A stretch of 38,077 nucleotides of DNA from Candidatus Aenigmarchaeota archaeon ex4484_224 (lineage in GTDB: Archaea > Aenigmatarchaeota > Aenigmatarchaeia > CG10238-14 > EX4484-224). Both the position numbers and the translations under genes were made by a program. Positions 16,160-23,661 of this stretch are shown one piece after another (positions within the stretch are counted from its first letter, which is position 1; every line of letters begins with the position of its first letter). Under the pieces are notes generated by a model that was not told the DNA's origin, ran no database searches, and saw nothing but the letters and a program-made list of their open reading frames with translations. Where the stretch lies: positions 1-38,077 of the forward strand of contig NJEA01000003.1 of assembly GCA_002254545.1 (NCBI GenBank), in the 5' to 3' direction.

Positions 16160-17917
16160 CTACAAAGGAACTTTAAAATGACTATTCAATAATCCAATTA
16201 TTTCTAACCAATATATAGCTGTAACATTAAAGTAAAACTTTGTAAATCTATCTTTGAATGCATGTTCATAAGGAGTTTTTGCTGCGAAAAAAGCAATCTG
16301 CCATCCAAGATTATTTAAAATAGAAGAAAATTTTTGAATTGTTTTTTCAACTTTATATGTTTTTTTAATTTTTCCAACCTCTTCACTACTTTCTAAAGAC
16401 ATTTGTTCAAAACCACCATTTTGGAAAATTAATGGATATTCGCTAGATAAAACCTTTGAAATTTCTACTTCTTTTCCTTCAAGCAAACCAAATTCTCCCA
16501 AAAGCAAACCAATTTCTTTTTCAAGTTTTTTATCTATTGCTTTTAATTCAAGCATATGACCCAAAATTATATTTTGAGTTTTAAGATAAGCTTTAAAAGT
16601 ATTTATTTCAAAATCTTCTAACTCTGCACCATTTGGCAGTTTAATCATCGTTCTCATGATTGGTATATCTAGAAAAACAAAGTAAGGAGAAAATGGCCAA
16701 ATTTCATGTGTTTGAGTTTCTTCAATTTTGTAAGTATAATAAGAGCTCAATTCCTTAATTGCTTCATAAACGTCATAAGGAGTAATTATAACCTGATATT
16801 TCTTTTCAATTCTTTTAACAATATCTCTTAAAACAGAATCTACTGCTTTAGGAATTGGCAAAGCATTAATTTCATTCTTAAAGGTTTCTCCTTTTGCTTC
16901 AACGATTTTTTTAATATATTCAATTTCTTTTTTTGTAAATCCTGCTTTTTCTAAAGAAATTGTTGTAGAAGGAGATTCTGTTGGAGGTCTGTATTTTTCA
17001 TAGGGCAAAATTGGCCTCCATGCCCAAATTCTCATAAAATCTATGCTGAAAGCTTGGGCATCTGGTCTAAAAAATAACTTTTTTGTAGTAGCTCTCAAAT
17101 TTGGGCTTTCTAAAGCATCAGAAATCATTTTATACCTTGCAATTAATGGTTTAACCATTTTCTTATATTCCTCAACAGAAGCTCTCCTAGCATTAACTAA
17201 ACTTAAAAGCCTTTGATATCTATTTTTAACAGTTTCAAAAAACATTTTTTTCCATTCAACGAAAAGTTTATTTTTTGTCGCTAAAATAACTCCTTCAGCT
17301 TCAGTAACTTGCAATTTCTCAGCAATTTTTTTAGGATCGATATCTTCATCATTTAACTTCATAAAATCTGAAATTATAGTTGGCCATCTAATTGCTATAG
17401 ATCTCATAGAAATTCCTTCTCCAGTATGAACATCTACCATATCTATAAAAATCGATCTTAAAGTTTGATTTCCTTCTAAAATTAATTTCTTTCCTTCTTC
17501 TTCTTTTCCTTCTTTTATTAACTTTTTTCCTTCCTCTATTTTATTGAAATAATCCATATATTCTTTGTATTTTCTTAAATCATGTTCACCTAATTCCAAA
17601 TCAGAAATTGCATTTGCAATGCTTGCTAAATGCGCTTTAATTTTATTTTGAAGTTCTTCTCTTTGAGAAATTGTTAAATCAAAATAAGGTTTATTTACTG
17701 GAGAAACGTATATCCATTCATCAAGCTTATATCTAACAAATCCTCTTTTTGGCAAATAAGTTGAAATTTTGTAGTAAGCTGCTGTTCCAGAACCAGGTGG
17801 TCCAGTATAATTTAATAAAATGTTTTGGTTTAAAGGAACGACATTAATGCCAGTACCTGGCTTTAAATCACCACTCCAATCAGGAAATGGACCTTCTGGA
17901 TATATATCTCTTTCCAT
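16160..17917 (-). CDS. Uncharacterised 585-residue protein of the divergent locus
   Basis: I do not recognise a family. There is no signal peptide and no clear membrane helix. The N-terminus is rich in proline and glycine (PEGPFPDWSGDLKPGTG) and contains TGPPGSGTAAYYK at 38-50, which resembles a P-loop but lacks the lysine of Walker A. A lysine/glutamate-rich repeat-like segment lies at 128-149 (IEEGKKLIKEGKEEEGKKL), flanked by long helices. The middle has RPDAQAFSIDFMRIWAWRP and the C-terminus is hydrophobic-aromatic (YFNVTAIYWLEIIGLL). It is 31 bases downstream of the second small membrane protein and 10 bases upstream of the TIM-barrel gene, so a shared process is likely. A scaffold or membrane-associated role is only a guess. 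Confidence 0.6.
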   Translation of the reverse strand: MERDIYPEGPFPDWSGDLKPGTGINVVPLNQNILLNYTGPPGSGTAAYYKISTYLPKRGFVRYKLDEWIYVSPVNKPYFDLTISQREELQNKIKAHLASIANAISDLELGEHDLRKYKEYMDYFNKIEEGKKLIKEGKEEEGKKLILEGNQTLRSIFIDMVDVHTGEGISMRSIAIRWPTIISDFMKLNDEDIDPKKIAEKLQVTEAEGVILATKNKLFVEWKKMFFETVKNRYQRLLSLVNARRASVEEYKKMVKPLIARYKMISDALESPNLRATTKKLFFRPDAQAFSIDFMRIWAWRPILPYEKYRPPTESPSTTISLEKAGFTKKEIEYIKKIVEAKGETFKNEINALPIPKAVDSVLRDIVKRIEKKYQVIITPYDVYEAIKELSSYYTYKIEETQTHEIWPFSPYFVFLDIPIMRTMIKLPNGAELEDFEINTFKAYLKTQNIILGHMLELKAIDKKLEKEIGLLLGEFGLLEGKEVEISKVLSSEYPLIFQNGGFEQMSLESSEEVGKIKKTYKVEKTIQKFSSILNNLGWQIAFFAAKTPYEHAFKDRFTKFYFNVTAIYWLEIIGLLNSHFKVPL

Positions 17918-17948
17918 AATTTAATTTTGATTTTTCTGTTAATTATGT

Positions 17949-18110
17949 TTAAAGTACAAAAAGAATTGCTCCTATAAGAACTAATAAAATTCCAAAGAAA
18001 ACTCCGGTTTTTGAAAAGGCTTCTAGTTGATAATCAAGAGTTCCTGGCATACCTATTATCATTCCTATTCCAGCTATTATCAAAATTATTCCAGCTATCT
18101 TATTCATCAT
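17949..18110 (-). CDS. Small two-helix membrane protein (53 aa)
   Basis: Found by reading the minus strand. ATG at 18110 opens a 53-codon frame ending at TAA 17949-17951. Two hydrophobic helices, IAGIILIIAGIGMIIG and VFFGILLVLIGAILFVL, are separated by a short polar loop (MPGTLDYQLEAFSKTG), so both termini should lie on the same side of the membrane. Its start overlaps the stop of the preceding small gene (ATGA), which strongly supports translational coupling and a real gene. A second ATG at 18107 is an alternative start. Function unknown; probably part of the same complex or pathway as the downstream 585-residue protein. Confidence 0.7.
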   Translation of the reverse strand: MMNKIAGIILIIAGIGMIIGMPGTLDYQLEAFSKTGVFFGILLVLIGAILFVL

Positions 18111-18247
18111 ATTCCTACCATTGCTAAATAAACTAAAAGTGATGCCAATAAAAATTGAAGTGAAAATGCTCTAAAAGATTTTGAATTAAAAGAAGCGAAA
18201 AAGAGAAAAATTGAAAAAAATAGAAGCAAAATATTTAGCAAATCCAT
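18107..18247 (-). CDS. Small hydrophobic membrane protein (46 aa)
   Basis: Read directly from the minus strand: ATG at 18247, 46 codons, TGA at 18107-18109. The sequence is two hydrophobic stretches, LLNILLLFFSIFLFFASF and LQFLLASLLVYLAMVGI, joined by a short basic loop with SKSFRA. It is the first gene of the minus arm, directly next to the 31-base divergent promoter, and overlaps the next small gene by four bases. It resembles no family I can name. Small size makes the call less certain, but the arrangement of two overlapping membrane microproteins looks like a designed pair. Confidence 0.65.
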   Translation of the reverse strand: MDLLNILLLFFSIFLFFASFNSKSFRAFSLQFLLASLLVYLAMVGI

Positions 18248-18278
18248 AAATTTAATTACAAAAATTAAAAATTAATTT
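18248..18278. promoter_or_regulatory. Compact bidirectional promoter of the divergent locus
   Basis: Only 31 bases of nearly pure A/T (TAAATTTAATTACAAAAATT and then AAAAATTAATT) separate two divergent starts at 18247 and 18278/18279. A TATA box for each leaderless gene, about 25 bases before its ATG, has to lie at the opposite end of the spacer, so the two promoters must overlap. Competition or shared control of the two arms follows from this geometry (inference). Confidence 0.4.
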
Positions 18279-18827
18279 ATGCCTATTTTTGCTAGAACTA
18301 AGCTTGTAATACAAGATGATTGTTTTAGTTATACTCCAGGAAGTCCATATCCTGGAATTTCTTATGCAACAATTAATTACGAAGGTCCAAATCCCCATAA
18401 AATTTATCCAATAATTAAAAAAATTGTTGCACAGCAATTGCAAGTTGATGAAAGAGATATACAAGAGAAAGAAGTTAATTGGGATAGGAGTTCTGAAGTT
18501 GAAAGATTTAGTTTTAGCATAGAAGCTGTAAAGGAATTTGATAGTTTTACTTATATGTATATCAAAGTTGATGTAAAGGGAGAGGCTAAACCTAGTAAAA
18601 ACTTTGAAAGAGAAGGAAAGCTAAATATTAAAATTGAACCAATTTTAAGAACAGAATATCCTCAAGATACCATGTGGCAAAGATCAATTTTTTATGAATT
18701 TTTTAGGATGCTTTTCCATAAGCTTATTTATAAAGATACTAGATTAAGATATCTTGAAAAATGTAGAGATTTGGGAATTAGATTGCAATTAGAAATTAAG
18801 AAATTTTTGAATACATTAAGTGAGTAA
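18279..18827 (+). CDS. Uncharacterised protein, paralogue A of a tandem pair (182 aa)
   Basis: I do not recognise the family. The protein is soluble, with no signal peptide or membrane helix. It appears to be alternating beta strands (ATINYEGPNPHKIYPIIKKI, VERFSFSIEAVKEFDSFTYM, GKLNIKIEPILRTEYPQ) followed by long C-terminal helices (SIFYEFFRMLFHKLIYKDTR, LEKCRDLGIRLQLEIKKFL). It shares this order and several positions with the next gene: a 'P-x-x-x-Y/A' helix, an 'E-x-x-W/F-R/D' strand, a TEY motif and a C-terminal R-x-x-x-L-x-x-C-R helix. It heads the plus arm of the locus, opposite the small membrane proteins. It may form a heterodimer with its neighbour. Confidence 0.65.
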   Translation: MPIFARTKLVIQDDCFSYTPGSPYPGISYATINYEGPNPHKIYPIIKKIVAQQLQVDERDIQEKEVNWDRSSEVERFSFSIEAVKEFDSFTYMYIKVDVKGEAKPSKNFEREGKLNIKIEPILRTEYPQDTMWQRSIFYEFFRMLFHKLIYKDTRLRYLEKCRDLGIRLQLEIKKFLNTLSE

Positions 18828-18828
18828 A

Positions 18829-19326
18829 ATGGCCTCTTGGGTTTTAATAGACGAATGTTTAGCTCCTCAAAGGTTTATAGTTATAAATTTTAAGGGAAAA
18901 GATCCTTTCAATGCTTATAGAGTTACTCAACAAATTTTAAGAGAAACTTTACAAATCGGAAGTTCAAAATATTATGAACTAGAATTTAGGTGGGATATAA
19001 CTACAGATCCAAGAGAATTTTTTATAAGAGTAAGTGCTGAAAAGCCATTTGCATGGAGAACAAAAGGAGTATTTGAAGTAATGATGCATGGATATCAACC
19101 TAGCGATAAAAACAATCCAAATGGCAGACTTACTCTAAAAATTTCTTCTAAGCTAGTAACTGAATACAAATTAAATACTGCATTTCAAAAGACAAAATTT
19201 TACAAAGCTTTATTGCATATGTATAACTTTTTATTTTTGTATAGAGTTAGAAGAAAACATTTGGATGCTTGTAGAAAATTAACTTTTGAAATTGAAAGAA
19301 AATTTAGAGAGGTTCTAGGAATTTAA
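18829..19326 (+). CDS. Uncharacterised protein, paralogue B of a tandem pair (165 aa)
   Basis: Begins one base after the stop of paralogue A; I choose ATG 18829 over the overlapping GTG at 18820. Matching segments with paralogue A are KGKDPFNAYRVTQQILRETL, YYELEFRWDITTDPREFFIR, GRLTLKISSKLVTEYKLN and the C-terminal helix RRKHLDACRKLTFEIERKF. The TEY and the LDACR/LEKCR motifs are the most alike. No catalytic motif is visible, so a structural or binding role is more likely than an enzymatic one. Tight coupling with paralogue A and the following membrane gene suggests one unit. Confidence 0.65.
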   Translation: MASWVLIDECLAPQRFIVINFKGKDPFNAYRVTQQILRETLQIGSSKYYELEFRWDITTDPREFFIRVSAEKPFAWRTKGVFEVMMHGYQPSDKNNPNGRLTLKISSKLVTEYKLNTAFQKTKFYKALLHMYNFLFLYRVRRKHLDACRKLTFEIERKFREVLGI

Positions 19327-19343
19327 ATTTTAAAATTTAAATT
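19320..19343. repeat. 24-base perfect AT-only palindrome
   Basis: The sequence from 19320 to 19343 reads the same on both strands (core TTTAAATTTTAAAATTTAAA). It contains the stop codon of paralogue B and ends seven bases before the ATG of the Yip1-like gene. It includes TATA-like TTTAAA elements, so it may simply be promoter sequence; it could also be a binding site for a dimeric regulator or a hairpin in the message. Confidence 0.5.
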
Positions 19344-19349
19344 TAAATC

Positions 19350-19922
19350 ATGTGCAAACTTTTTCTAGATATCTTAAAAAATCCTACCAAAACAATAAAG
19401 AAAGAAAAGAATAGAAAAAATGAAAAGGAAATTGCTAGCATGCTAATAGTTGAAGCTATTTTACTAGCAATTTCTTTTGTACCATTAGTAAGAACTTCTT
19501 TAACAAGCTATACAGAAATTTCAGCTTTTGTTATAACATTAGCAGTAATTTTGATAGTAGGAATTTTAATAGAAAGCTACATTCTAAATTTGGTTTTTAA
19601 AGTGTTTTCTGACAAAGGAAAATTCTTCCTTTCTCTTAAATCAATTGTATTAGCTTTATATCCAATTTCAGTAGGAACTTTAATTTCAGTTTATCTAATA
19701 AACTTTTTAACTTCACTATATCTAATTTCAGCAATAATAGAAACTATACTTGTAGCTTTTGGTCTTTCACTATTTTTCAGAAGCTTAAAAGAATTTTACA
19801 ATGAAAGCTATATAGTAATCTACATAATAACAATCTTAATTTCGATGGCAATACTTGCAGGAATGTACACAATTATCTTCACAAGAATTTCATCAATTCC
19901 TTCTACTCCTTTTCTTTTTTAA
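19350..19922 (+). CDS. Five-helix membrane protein, Yip1-like
   Basis: A 190-residue integral membrane protein. A basic cytosolic N-terminus beginning FLDILKNPTKTIKKEK precedes five hydrophobic segments at about 31-48, 56-80, 97-118, 122-143 and 154-177. The 'NP..T' opening, the layout of helices and the LALYPISVGTLIS segment resemble the Yip1 domain family, whose archaeal members have no settled role. The start at ATG 19350 comes 24 bases after the stop of paralogue B, inside an AT palindrome that could act as its own TATA region. As the last gene of the plus arm, it may anchor the paralogue pair at the membrane (inference). Confidence 0.65.
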   Translation: MCKLFLDILKNPTKTIKKEKNRKNEKEIASMLIVEAILLAISFVPLVRTSLTSYTEISAFVITLAVILIVGILIESYILNLVFKVFSDKGKFFLSLKSIVLALYPISVGTLISVYLINFLTSLYLISAIIETILVAFGLSLFFRSLKEFYNESYIVIYIITILISMAILAGMYTIIFTRISSIPSTPFLF

Positions 19923-19945
19923 TTTTTTGAAAGAAAGTTTAATTT

Positions 19946-21091
19946 ATGATAATTGGATTAGTTGGAAAACCTTCAGCTGGAAAAAGTAGTTTTTTCAAAG
20001 CTGCAACTATGATAGAAGTTGCAATTAGCTCAATTCCTTTTACAACCATTAAGCCAAATGTTGGAATTGCTTATGTAAGCATAGATTGTGTTTGTAAAGA
20101 GTTTGGAGTTAAATGTAATCCTAGGCAAGGATTTTGTTTAAATGGAAAAAGATTTATTCCTATTAAATTGATCGATGTTGGAGGTCTAATTCCTGGAAGT
20201 CATTTGGGAAGAGGAATTGGAAATAAATTTTTAGATGAGCTAAGACAAGCAGATGGTTTAATTCAAATTGTTGATTTATCTGGATTGACAGATGAAGAAG
20301 GAAAGCCAACAAGCAATTTTGATCCAGAAATTGAGATAAAATTTTTGGAGGATGAAATTAATAAATGGTTTTATGAAGTGATTGAAAGAAATTTGAAAAA
20401 AATTAGGAATTGGAAAAGGATGGATAAAAATGAATTGAAAAATAAACTTTTTGAATTACTTTCTGGATTGCAAGTTAAAAAAGAGCATATTGAAATCGCT
20501 TTGGAAGAAGTTGGAATCGAAAATTTGGAAGAATTTTCTAAAAGATTGAGAGAATTAGCAAAGCCAATCTTGATTTGTGGAAATAAAATTGATTTGAAAG
20601 AAGCTCAAAAAAATTATGAAAGATTGAAAGAAAAATATAAGAATTTGATTCCTGTAAGTGCTGAAGCTGAAATTGCTTTAAAGAAAGCTGCAAAGCTTGG
20701 ATTAATCAATTATTTGCCTGGAAATGGATTTGAAATAAAAGGAATTTTGAATGAAGCTCAAAGAAAAGGATTGGAAAAAATAAAAGAAATAATTAAAAAA
20801 TTTGGATCAACTGGAGTGCAAGAATGTTTAAATAAAATTGTTTTTGAAATTTTGAATTTTATTGCTGTATATCCTGTTGCTGATGTCAATAAATTAACTG
20901 ATAAAAAAGGAAATGTTTTGCCAGATGTTTTTTTGGTTGAAAAAGGAACTAAATTAAAAGAATTTGCTTTTAAAATTCATTCTGAAATTGGAGAAAAATT
21001 TATAGCTGGAATTGATGCTAGAACAAAAAGAAAATTAAGTGGTGATTATGAGCTTAAGCATAGAGATGTAATTGAAATTAAACATAGATGA
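19946..21091 (+). CDS. ychF: YchF/Ola1-type translation-associated GTPase with TGS domain
   Basis: A 381-residue P-loop NTPase of the Obg/YchF group. G1 is GLVGKPSAGKSSFF (residues 4-17), the G2 region is SIPFTTIKPNVG, G3 is IDVGGLIPGSHLGRGIGNKF, and G4 is GNKIDL. A helical insert rich in lysine and glutamate (about 125-190) follows the G3 region. The C-terminal TGS domain, beginning near VAVYPV-like IAVYPVADVNKLTDKKG and ending LSGDYELKHRDVIEIKHR, is typical of archaeal YchF-like proteins. The cysteine cluster CVCKEFGVKC after G2 is also seen in the archaeal/eukaryotic branch. It probably acts at the ribosome. Nucleotide preference (ATP or GTP) cannot be settled here: the NKID motif favours GTP. 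Confidence 0.88.
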   Translation: MIIGLVGKPSAGKSSFFKAATMIEVAISSIPFTTIKPNVGIAYVSIDCVCKEFGVKCNPRQGFCLNGKRFIPIKLIDVGGLIPGSHLGRGIGNKFLDELRQADGLIQIVDLSGLTDEEGKPTSNFDPEIEIKFLEDEINKWFYEVIERNLKKIRNWKRMDKNELKNKLFELLSGLQVKKEHIEIALEEVGIENLEEFSKRLRELAKPILICGNKIDLKEAQKNYERLKEKYKNLIPVSAEAEIALKKAAKLGLINYLPGNGFEIKGILNEAQRKGLEKIKEIIKKFGSTGVQECLNKIVFEILNFIAVYPVADVNKLTDKKGNVLPDVFLVEKGTKLKEFAFKIHSEIGEKFIAGIDARTKRKLSGDYELKHRDVIEIKHR

Positions 21092-21124
21092 TTAATTTAT
21101 TTTTCAATTCATAGATATCCAATT

Positions 21125-22468
21125 ATGGAATATCCTAAAGAAATTGAAAATTTTTTGAAAAAGAAAAAAATTGAAGTTGGAGATTTAATTGAAATTAGAA
21201 AGAAAGATGGGAAAATACTAAAAGGAATTTTAATGCCAAGAATTGAGCTCGGAAATAAAAATTCTTTGATAATTAAGCTTGAAAATGGATATAATTTGGG
21301 AATTGATTGGGAAGAAATTTTGGAAATTGAAAAAATTGAAAAAATTTGGAAATTGAAAAAAGAAAAAGAAGTTAAAGAAGATAAAATTGAGTTTAGGAAA
21401 GATTTTAAATGGATATCAATTTTATCGACTGGAGGTACAATAGCGAGCAAAATTGATTATAGAAGTGGTGGAGTTTATGCTTCCTTTTCTGCAAAAGAAA
21501 TAGTTCAACAAATTCCAGATTTAAAAGAAATTGCAAACTTGAAAGTTAAACAAATAATGCAAAAAATGAGCGAAGATATGCTTCCAGAAGATTGGAAAAT
21601 TATTGCTAAAGAAGTTGCAAAAGAAATTAATGATGGAAAAGAAGGAGTAATTGTTACTCATGGAACAGATACTTTGCATTTTACTAGTGCTGCTTTAAGC
21701 TTTATGCTTCAAAATTTAACTAAGCCAGTTGCATTAGTTGGTTCTCAAAGAAGTTCTGATAGAGGAAGTAGTGATGCTGTTATGAATGTAAGCTGTGCTG
21801 CAAATTTTTTGGTTAATAGCGATGTTGCTGAAGTTTTAGTTATAATGCATGGTTCTATAAATGATGATTACTGTTTTGCTATAAGAGGAACTAAAGTTAG
21901 AAAAATGCATACTTCAAGAAGAGATGCATTTAGACCTATAAATGATTTACCAATAGCAAAAATTTATTGGAAAACTAAAAAGATTGAAATTTTGAATGAA
22001 AATTATAGAAAAAAAAGAGAAGGAAAAGTTAAAGTTGATGATAAGCTGGAAGAAAAAGTTGCTTTAATAAAAGTATATCCAGGTTTTGAGCCAAAAATTT
22101 TCGATTTTTACATAAAAGAGGGATATAAGGGATTTGTAATTGAAGGAACTGGTTTAGGGCATGTACCAACATTTAGCAAAAAATCTATAATTCCAAAAAT
22201 TGAAAATGCGATAAATTCTGGAATTCCTATAGTAATAACTTCTCAATGCTTATATGGAAAAACACATCCAACAATTTATCATAACTTAAGAGAATTGTAT
22301 AAGAGAGGAGTAATTTTTGTTGAAGATATGCTTCCAGAAGTTGCTTATGTAAAGCTTATGTGGGTTCTTGGGCATACCAAAAAAATGGAAAAAATTAAAG
22401 AGTTAATGCAAAAGAATATTGCTGGAGAAATTAGTGAAAAATTAAAATTAGAAACTTTTCTTTATTGA
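21125..22468 (+). CDS. gatD: Glutamyl-tRNA(Gln) amidotransferase subunit D
   Basis: A 447-residue asparaginase-type subunit of the archaeal GatDE enzyme, which converts Glu-tRNA(Gln) to Gln-tRNA(Gln). An N-terminal SH3-like/AnsB-leader region (1-95, VGDLIEIRKKDGKILKG) precedes the asparaginase domain. ILSTGGTIASKI carries the first catalytic threonine (T102/T105 region) and VTHGTDTLH (178-185) the second, then VGSQRSSDRGSSDA and the C-terminal TSQCLYGKTHPTIYH. The length is normal. The partner gatE lies at 27787, separated by the amino-sugar operon. The gene ends one base before the convergent regulator gene. Confidence 0.96.
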   Translation: MEYPKEIENFLKKKKIEVGDLIEIRKKDGKILKGILMPRIELGNKNSLIIKLENGYNLGIDWEEILEIEKIEKIWKLKKEKEVKEDKIEFRKDFKWISILSTGGTIASKIDYRSGGVYASFSAKEIVQQIPDLKEIANLKVKQIMQKMSEDMLPEDWKIIAKEVAKEINDGKEGVIVTHGTDTLHFTSAALSFMLQNLTKPVALVGSQRSSDRGSSDAVMNVSCAANFLVNSDVAEVLVIMHGSINDDYCFAIRGTKVRKMHTSRRDAFRPINDLPIAKIYWKTKKIEILNENYRKKREGKVKVDDKLEEKVALIKVYPGFEPKIFDFYIKEGYKGFVIEGTGLGHVPTFSKKSIIPKIENAINSGIPIVITSQCLYGKTHPTIYHNLRELYKRGVIFVEDMLPEVAYVKLMWVLGHTKKMEKIKELMQKNIAGEISEKLKLETFLY

Positions 22469-22469
22469 T

Positions 22470-23396
22470 TTATTCAACAAAAATTGCATCATCTATTATC
22501 ATATCCGAATCTCTATCTAATGGCAAAACAAGTTTTGCAATTATTTTGCTATTATATTTATTTCCTTTAGCAACTTCGTCATAATGTTTCATTACTGCTA
22601 AAGTTGCAGCTCTTGTACCTTTAAATCTTTTTCCTGCTAAAACTAAAATCCATGATTTTTTATTAAAAGGATTTTTCATTTTAACAACAATTCCGATATC
22701 ATCTTCAAAGTAATATTTTTTAGATAAACTAGAATAAACAGCCCATTCTTTTTCTTTTACAAATTTAATTGGCAGTTTTTCATTTATTTTATCAATCCAT
22801 ATGTTAACTTTAGGACCACCAACCAAAATTAAATTTTTTTTCAAATCATCTTTTGTAATTTGGGTATCAAGTTTGTAATTTATGATTGGACTTTGGTTAG
22901 AAATTCTTCCTAAAAAAAGTGCTAAATCAATAGCTGCATATCCATCACTAGCTCTTGCCCCATATTTGCCATGAGGATCTGGCGAACCCACAACTATAAG
23001 AGAATTAAATTTTCCATTTCTAACAAAAGGTTCAAAAAAATCAATTCTAACCAAAGATTTTTTTGGAGCAATTAATTTTGGTTCATCTATTAATTTAAAA
23101 GAAAAAACTGGATATTTTAAAGAATAAATTTTAGCAACAGCGCCAACTCTTTCCTCTTTCTTCACTAATTTTATTATTCCAAGCTTCTCTAACTTTCTAA
23201 TGTAATAGTATATCTTTTGTTCATGAACTTTCAATTCCCTAGCTATATCCATTGCACAACTTGGCTTTTTATAAATAAGCTTTAAAATTTTAATCGCTAA
23301 AGGGTTTGAAAGAATTTCTAAAGCTTTTGAATTTTTAATTTCTAGACTTTCGTAAATTTTTTCCTTCGAATCAGTTTCTTCGACAAAATATTCCAT
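22470..23396 (-). CDS. Winged-helix regulator with S-layer-like C-terminal domain
   Basis: A 308-residue protein joining two parts. Residues 26-95 form an ArsR-like winged helix (LSNPLAIKILKLIYKKPSCA, then MDIARELKVHEQKIYYYIRK). Residues 115-308 resemble the domain found in archaeal S-layer proteins: VVGSPDPHGKYGARASDGYA (136-155), NLILVGGPKVN (188-198), DDIGIVVKMKNPF (232-244) and VLAGKRFKGTRAATLAVMKH (252-271). It probably binds DNA and senses something through the second domain. There is no signal peptide, so it stays in the cytosol. It is divergent from the zinc-ribbon/glmS operon, with 137 bases between starts, and could regulate it (inference). Confidence 0.8.
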   Translation of the reverse strand: MEYFVEETDSKEKIYESLEIKNSKALEILSNPLAIKILKLIYKKPSCAMDIARELKVHEQKIYYYIRKLEKLGIIKLVKKEERVGAVAKIYSLKYPVFSFKLIDEPKLIAPKKSLVRIDFFEPFVRNGKFNSLIVVGSPDPHGKYGARASDGYAAIDLALFLGRISNQSPIINYKLDTQITKDDLKKNLILVGGPKVNIWIDKINEKLPIKFVKEKEWAVYSSLSKKYYFEDDIGIVVKMKNPFNKKSWILVLAGKRFKGTRAATLAVMKHYDEVAKGNKYNSKIIAKLVLPLDRDSDMIIDDAIFVE

Positions 23397-23533
23397 AAAA
23401 ACTAGATTATAGTATTTTAAATAAATTTTTAATGGTCTAAAGAAAATTTTTCTTTTTTACCAAATCAAAAGCTAAATAGTTAGTTTCAATTTTTAAGATT
23501 GTTTTATAAATTCTTAAGTAAATTGAGAAAATT
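23397..23533. promoter_or_regulatory. Divergent promoter of regulator and amino-sugar operon
   Basis: This 137-base AT-rich spacer is one of the longer non-coding stretches of the window. TTTATAAATT at about 23503-23512 lies about 22-31 bases before the zinc-ribbon ATG at 23534 and is the probable plus-strand TATA box. TTTTAAATAAATTTTTAA at about 23415-23432 can serve the minus-strand regulator. No clear operator repeat was found. Confidence 0.4.
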
Positions 23534-23659
23534 ATGAGATGTCCAAAATGTGGTTCAGAAAACATTTTAATAACAAATGGAAGTTATCCAAACTCTTATG
23601 AATGTTTAGATTGTGGGTTTACTTTTGTTAAAATGGTAAATGCTCTAATAGATGAATAA
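23534..23659 (+). CDS. Small zinc-ribbon protein (41 aa)
   Basis: A 41-codon frame read from the plus strand, from ATG 23534 to TAA 23657-23659. It has two CxxC pairs, MRCPKCGSENI and YECLDCGFTFVK, forming a classic zinc ribbon, and almost nothing else. It starts 22-31 bases after a TATA box and ends two bases before the glmS ATG, so it is the first gene of the amino-sugar operon. Zinc ribbons of this size may bind nucleic acid or act in a complex; no specific function can be given. Confidence 0.75.
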   Translation: MRCPKCGSENILITNGSYPNSYECLDCGFTFVKMVNALIDE

Positions 23660-23661
23660 AC

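Noticed and set aside
16160-17917. ATPase call from the GPPGSGT segment
   Set aside because: The lysine of Walker A is missing, and no Walker B is visible in the expected place.
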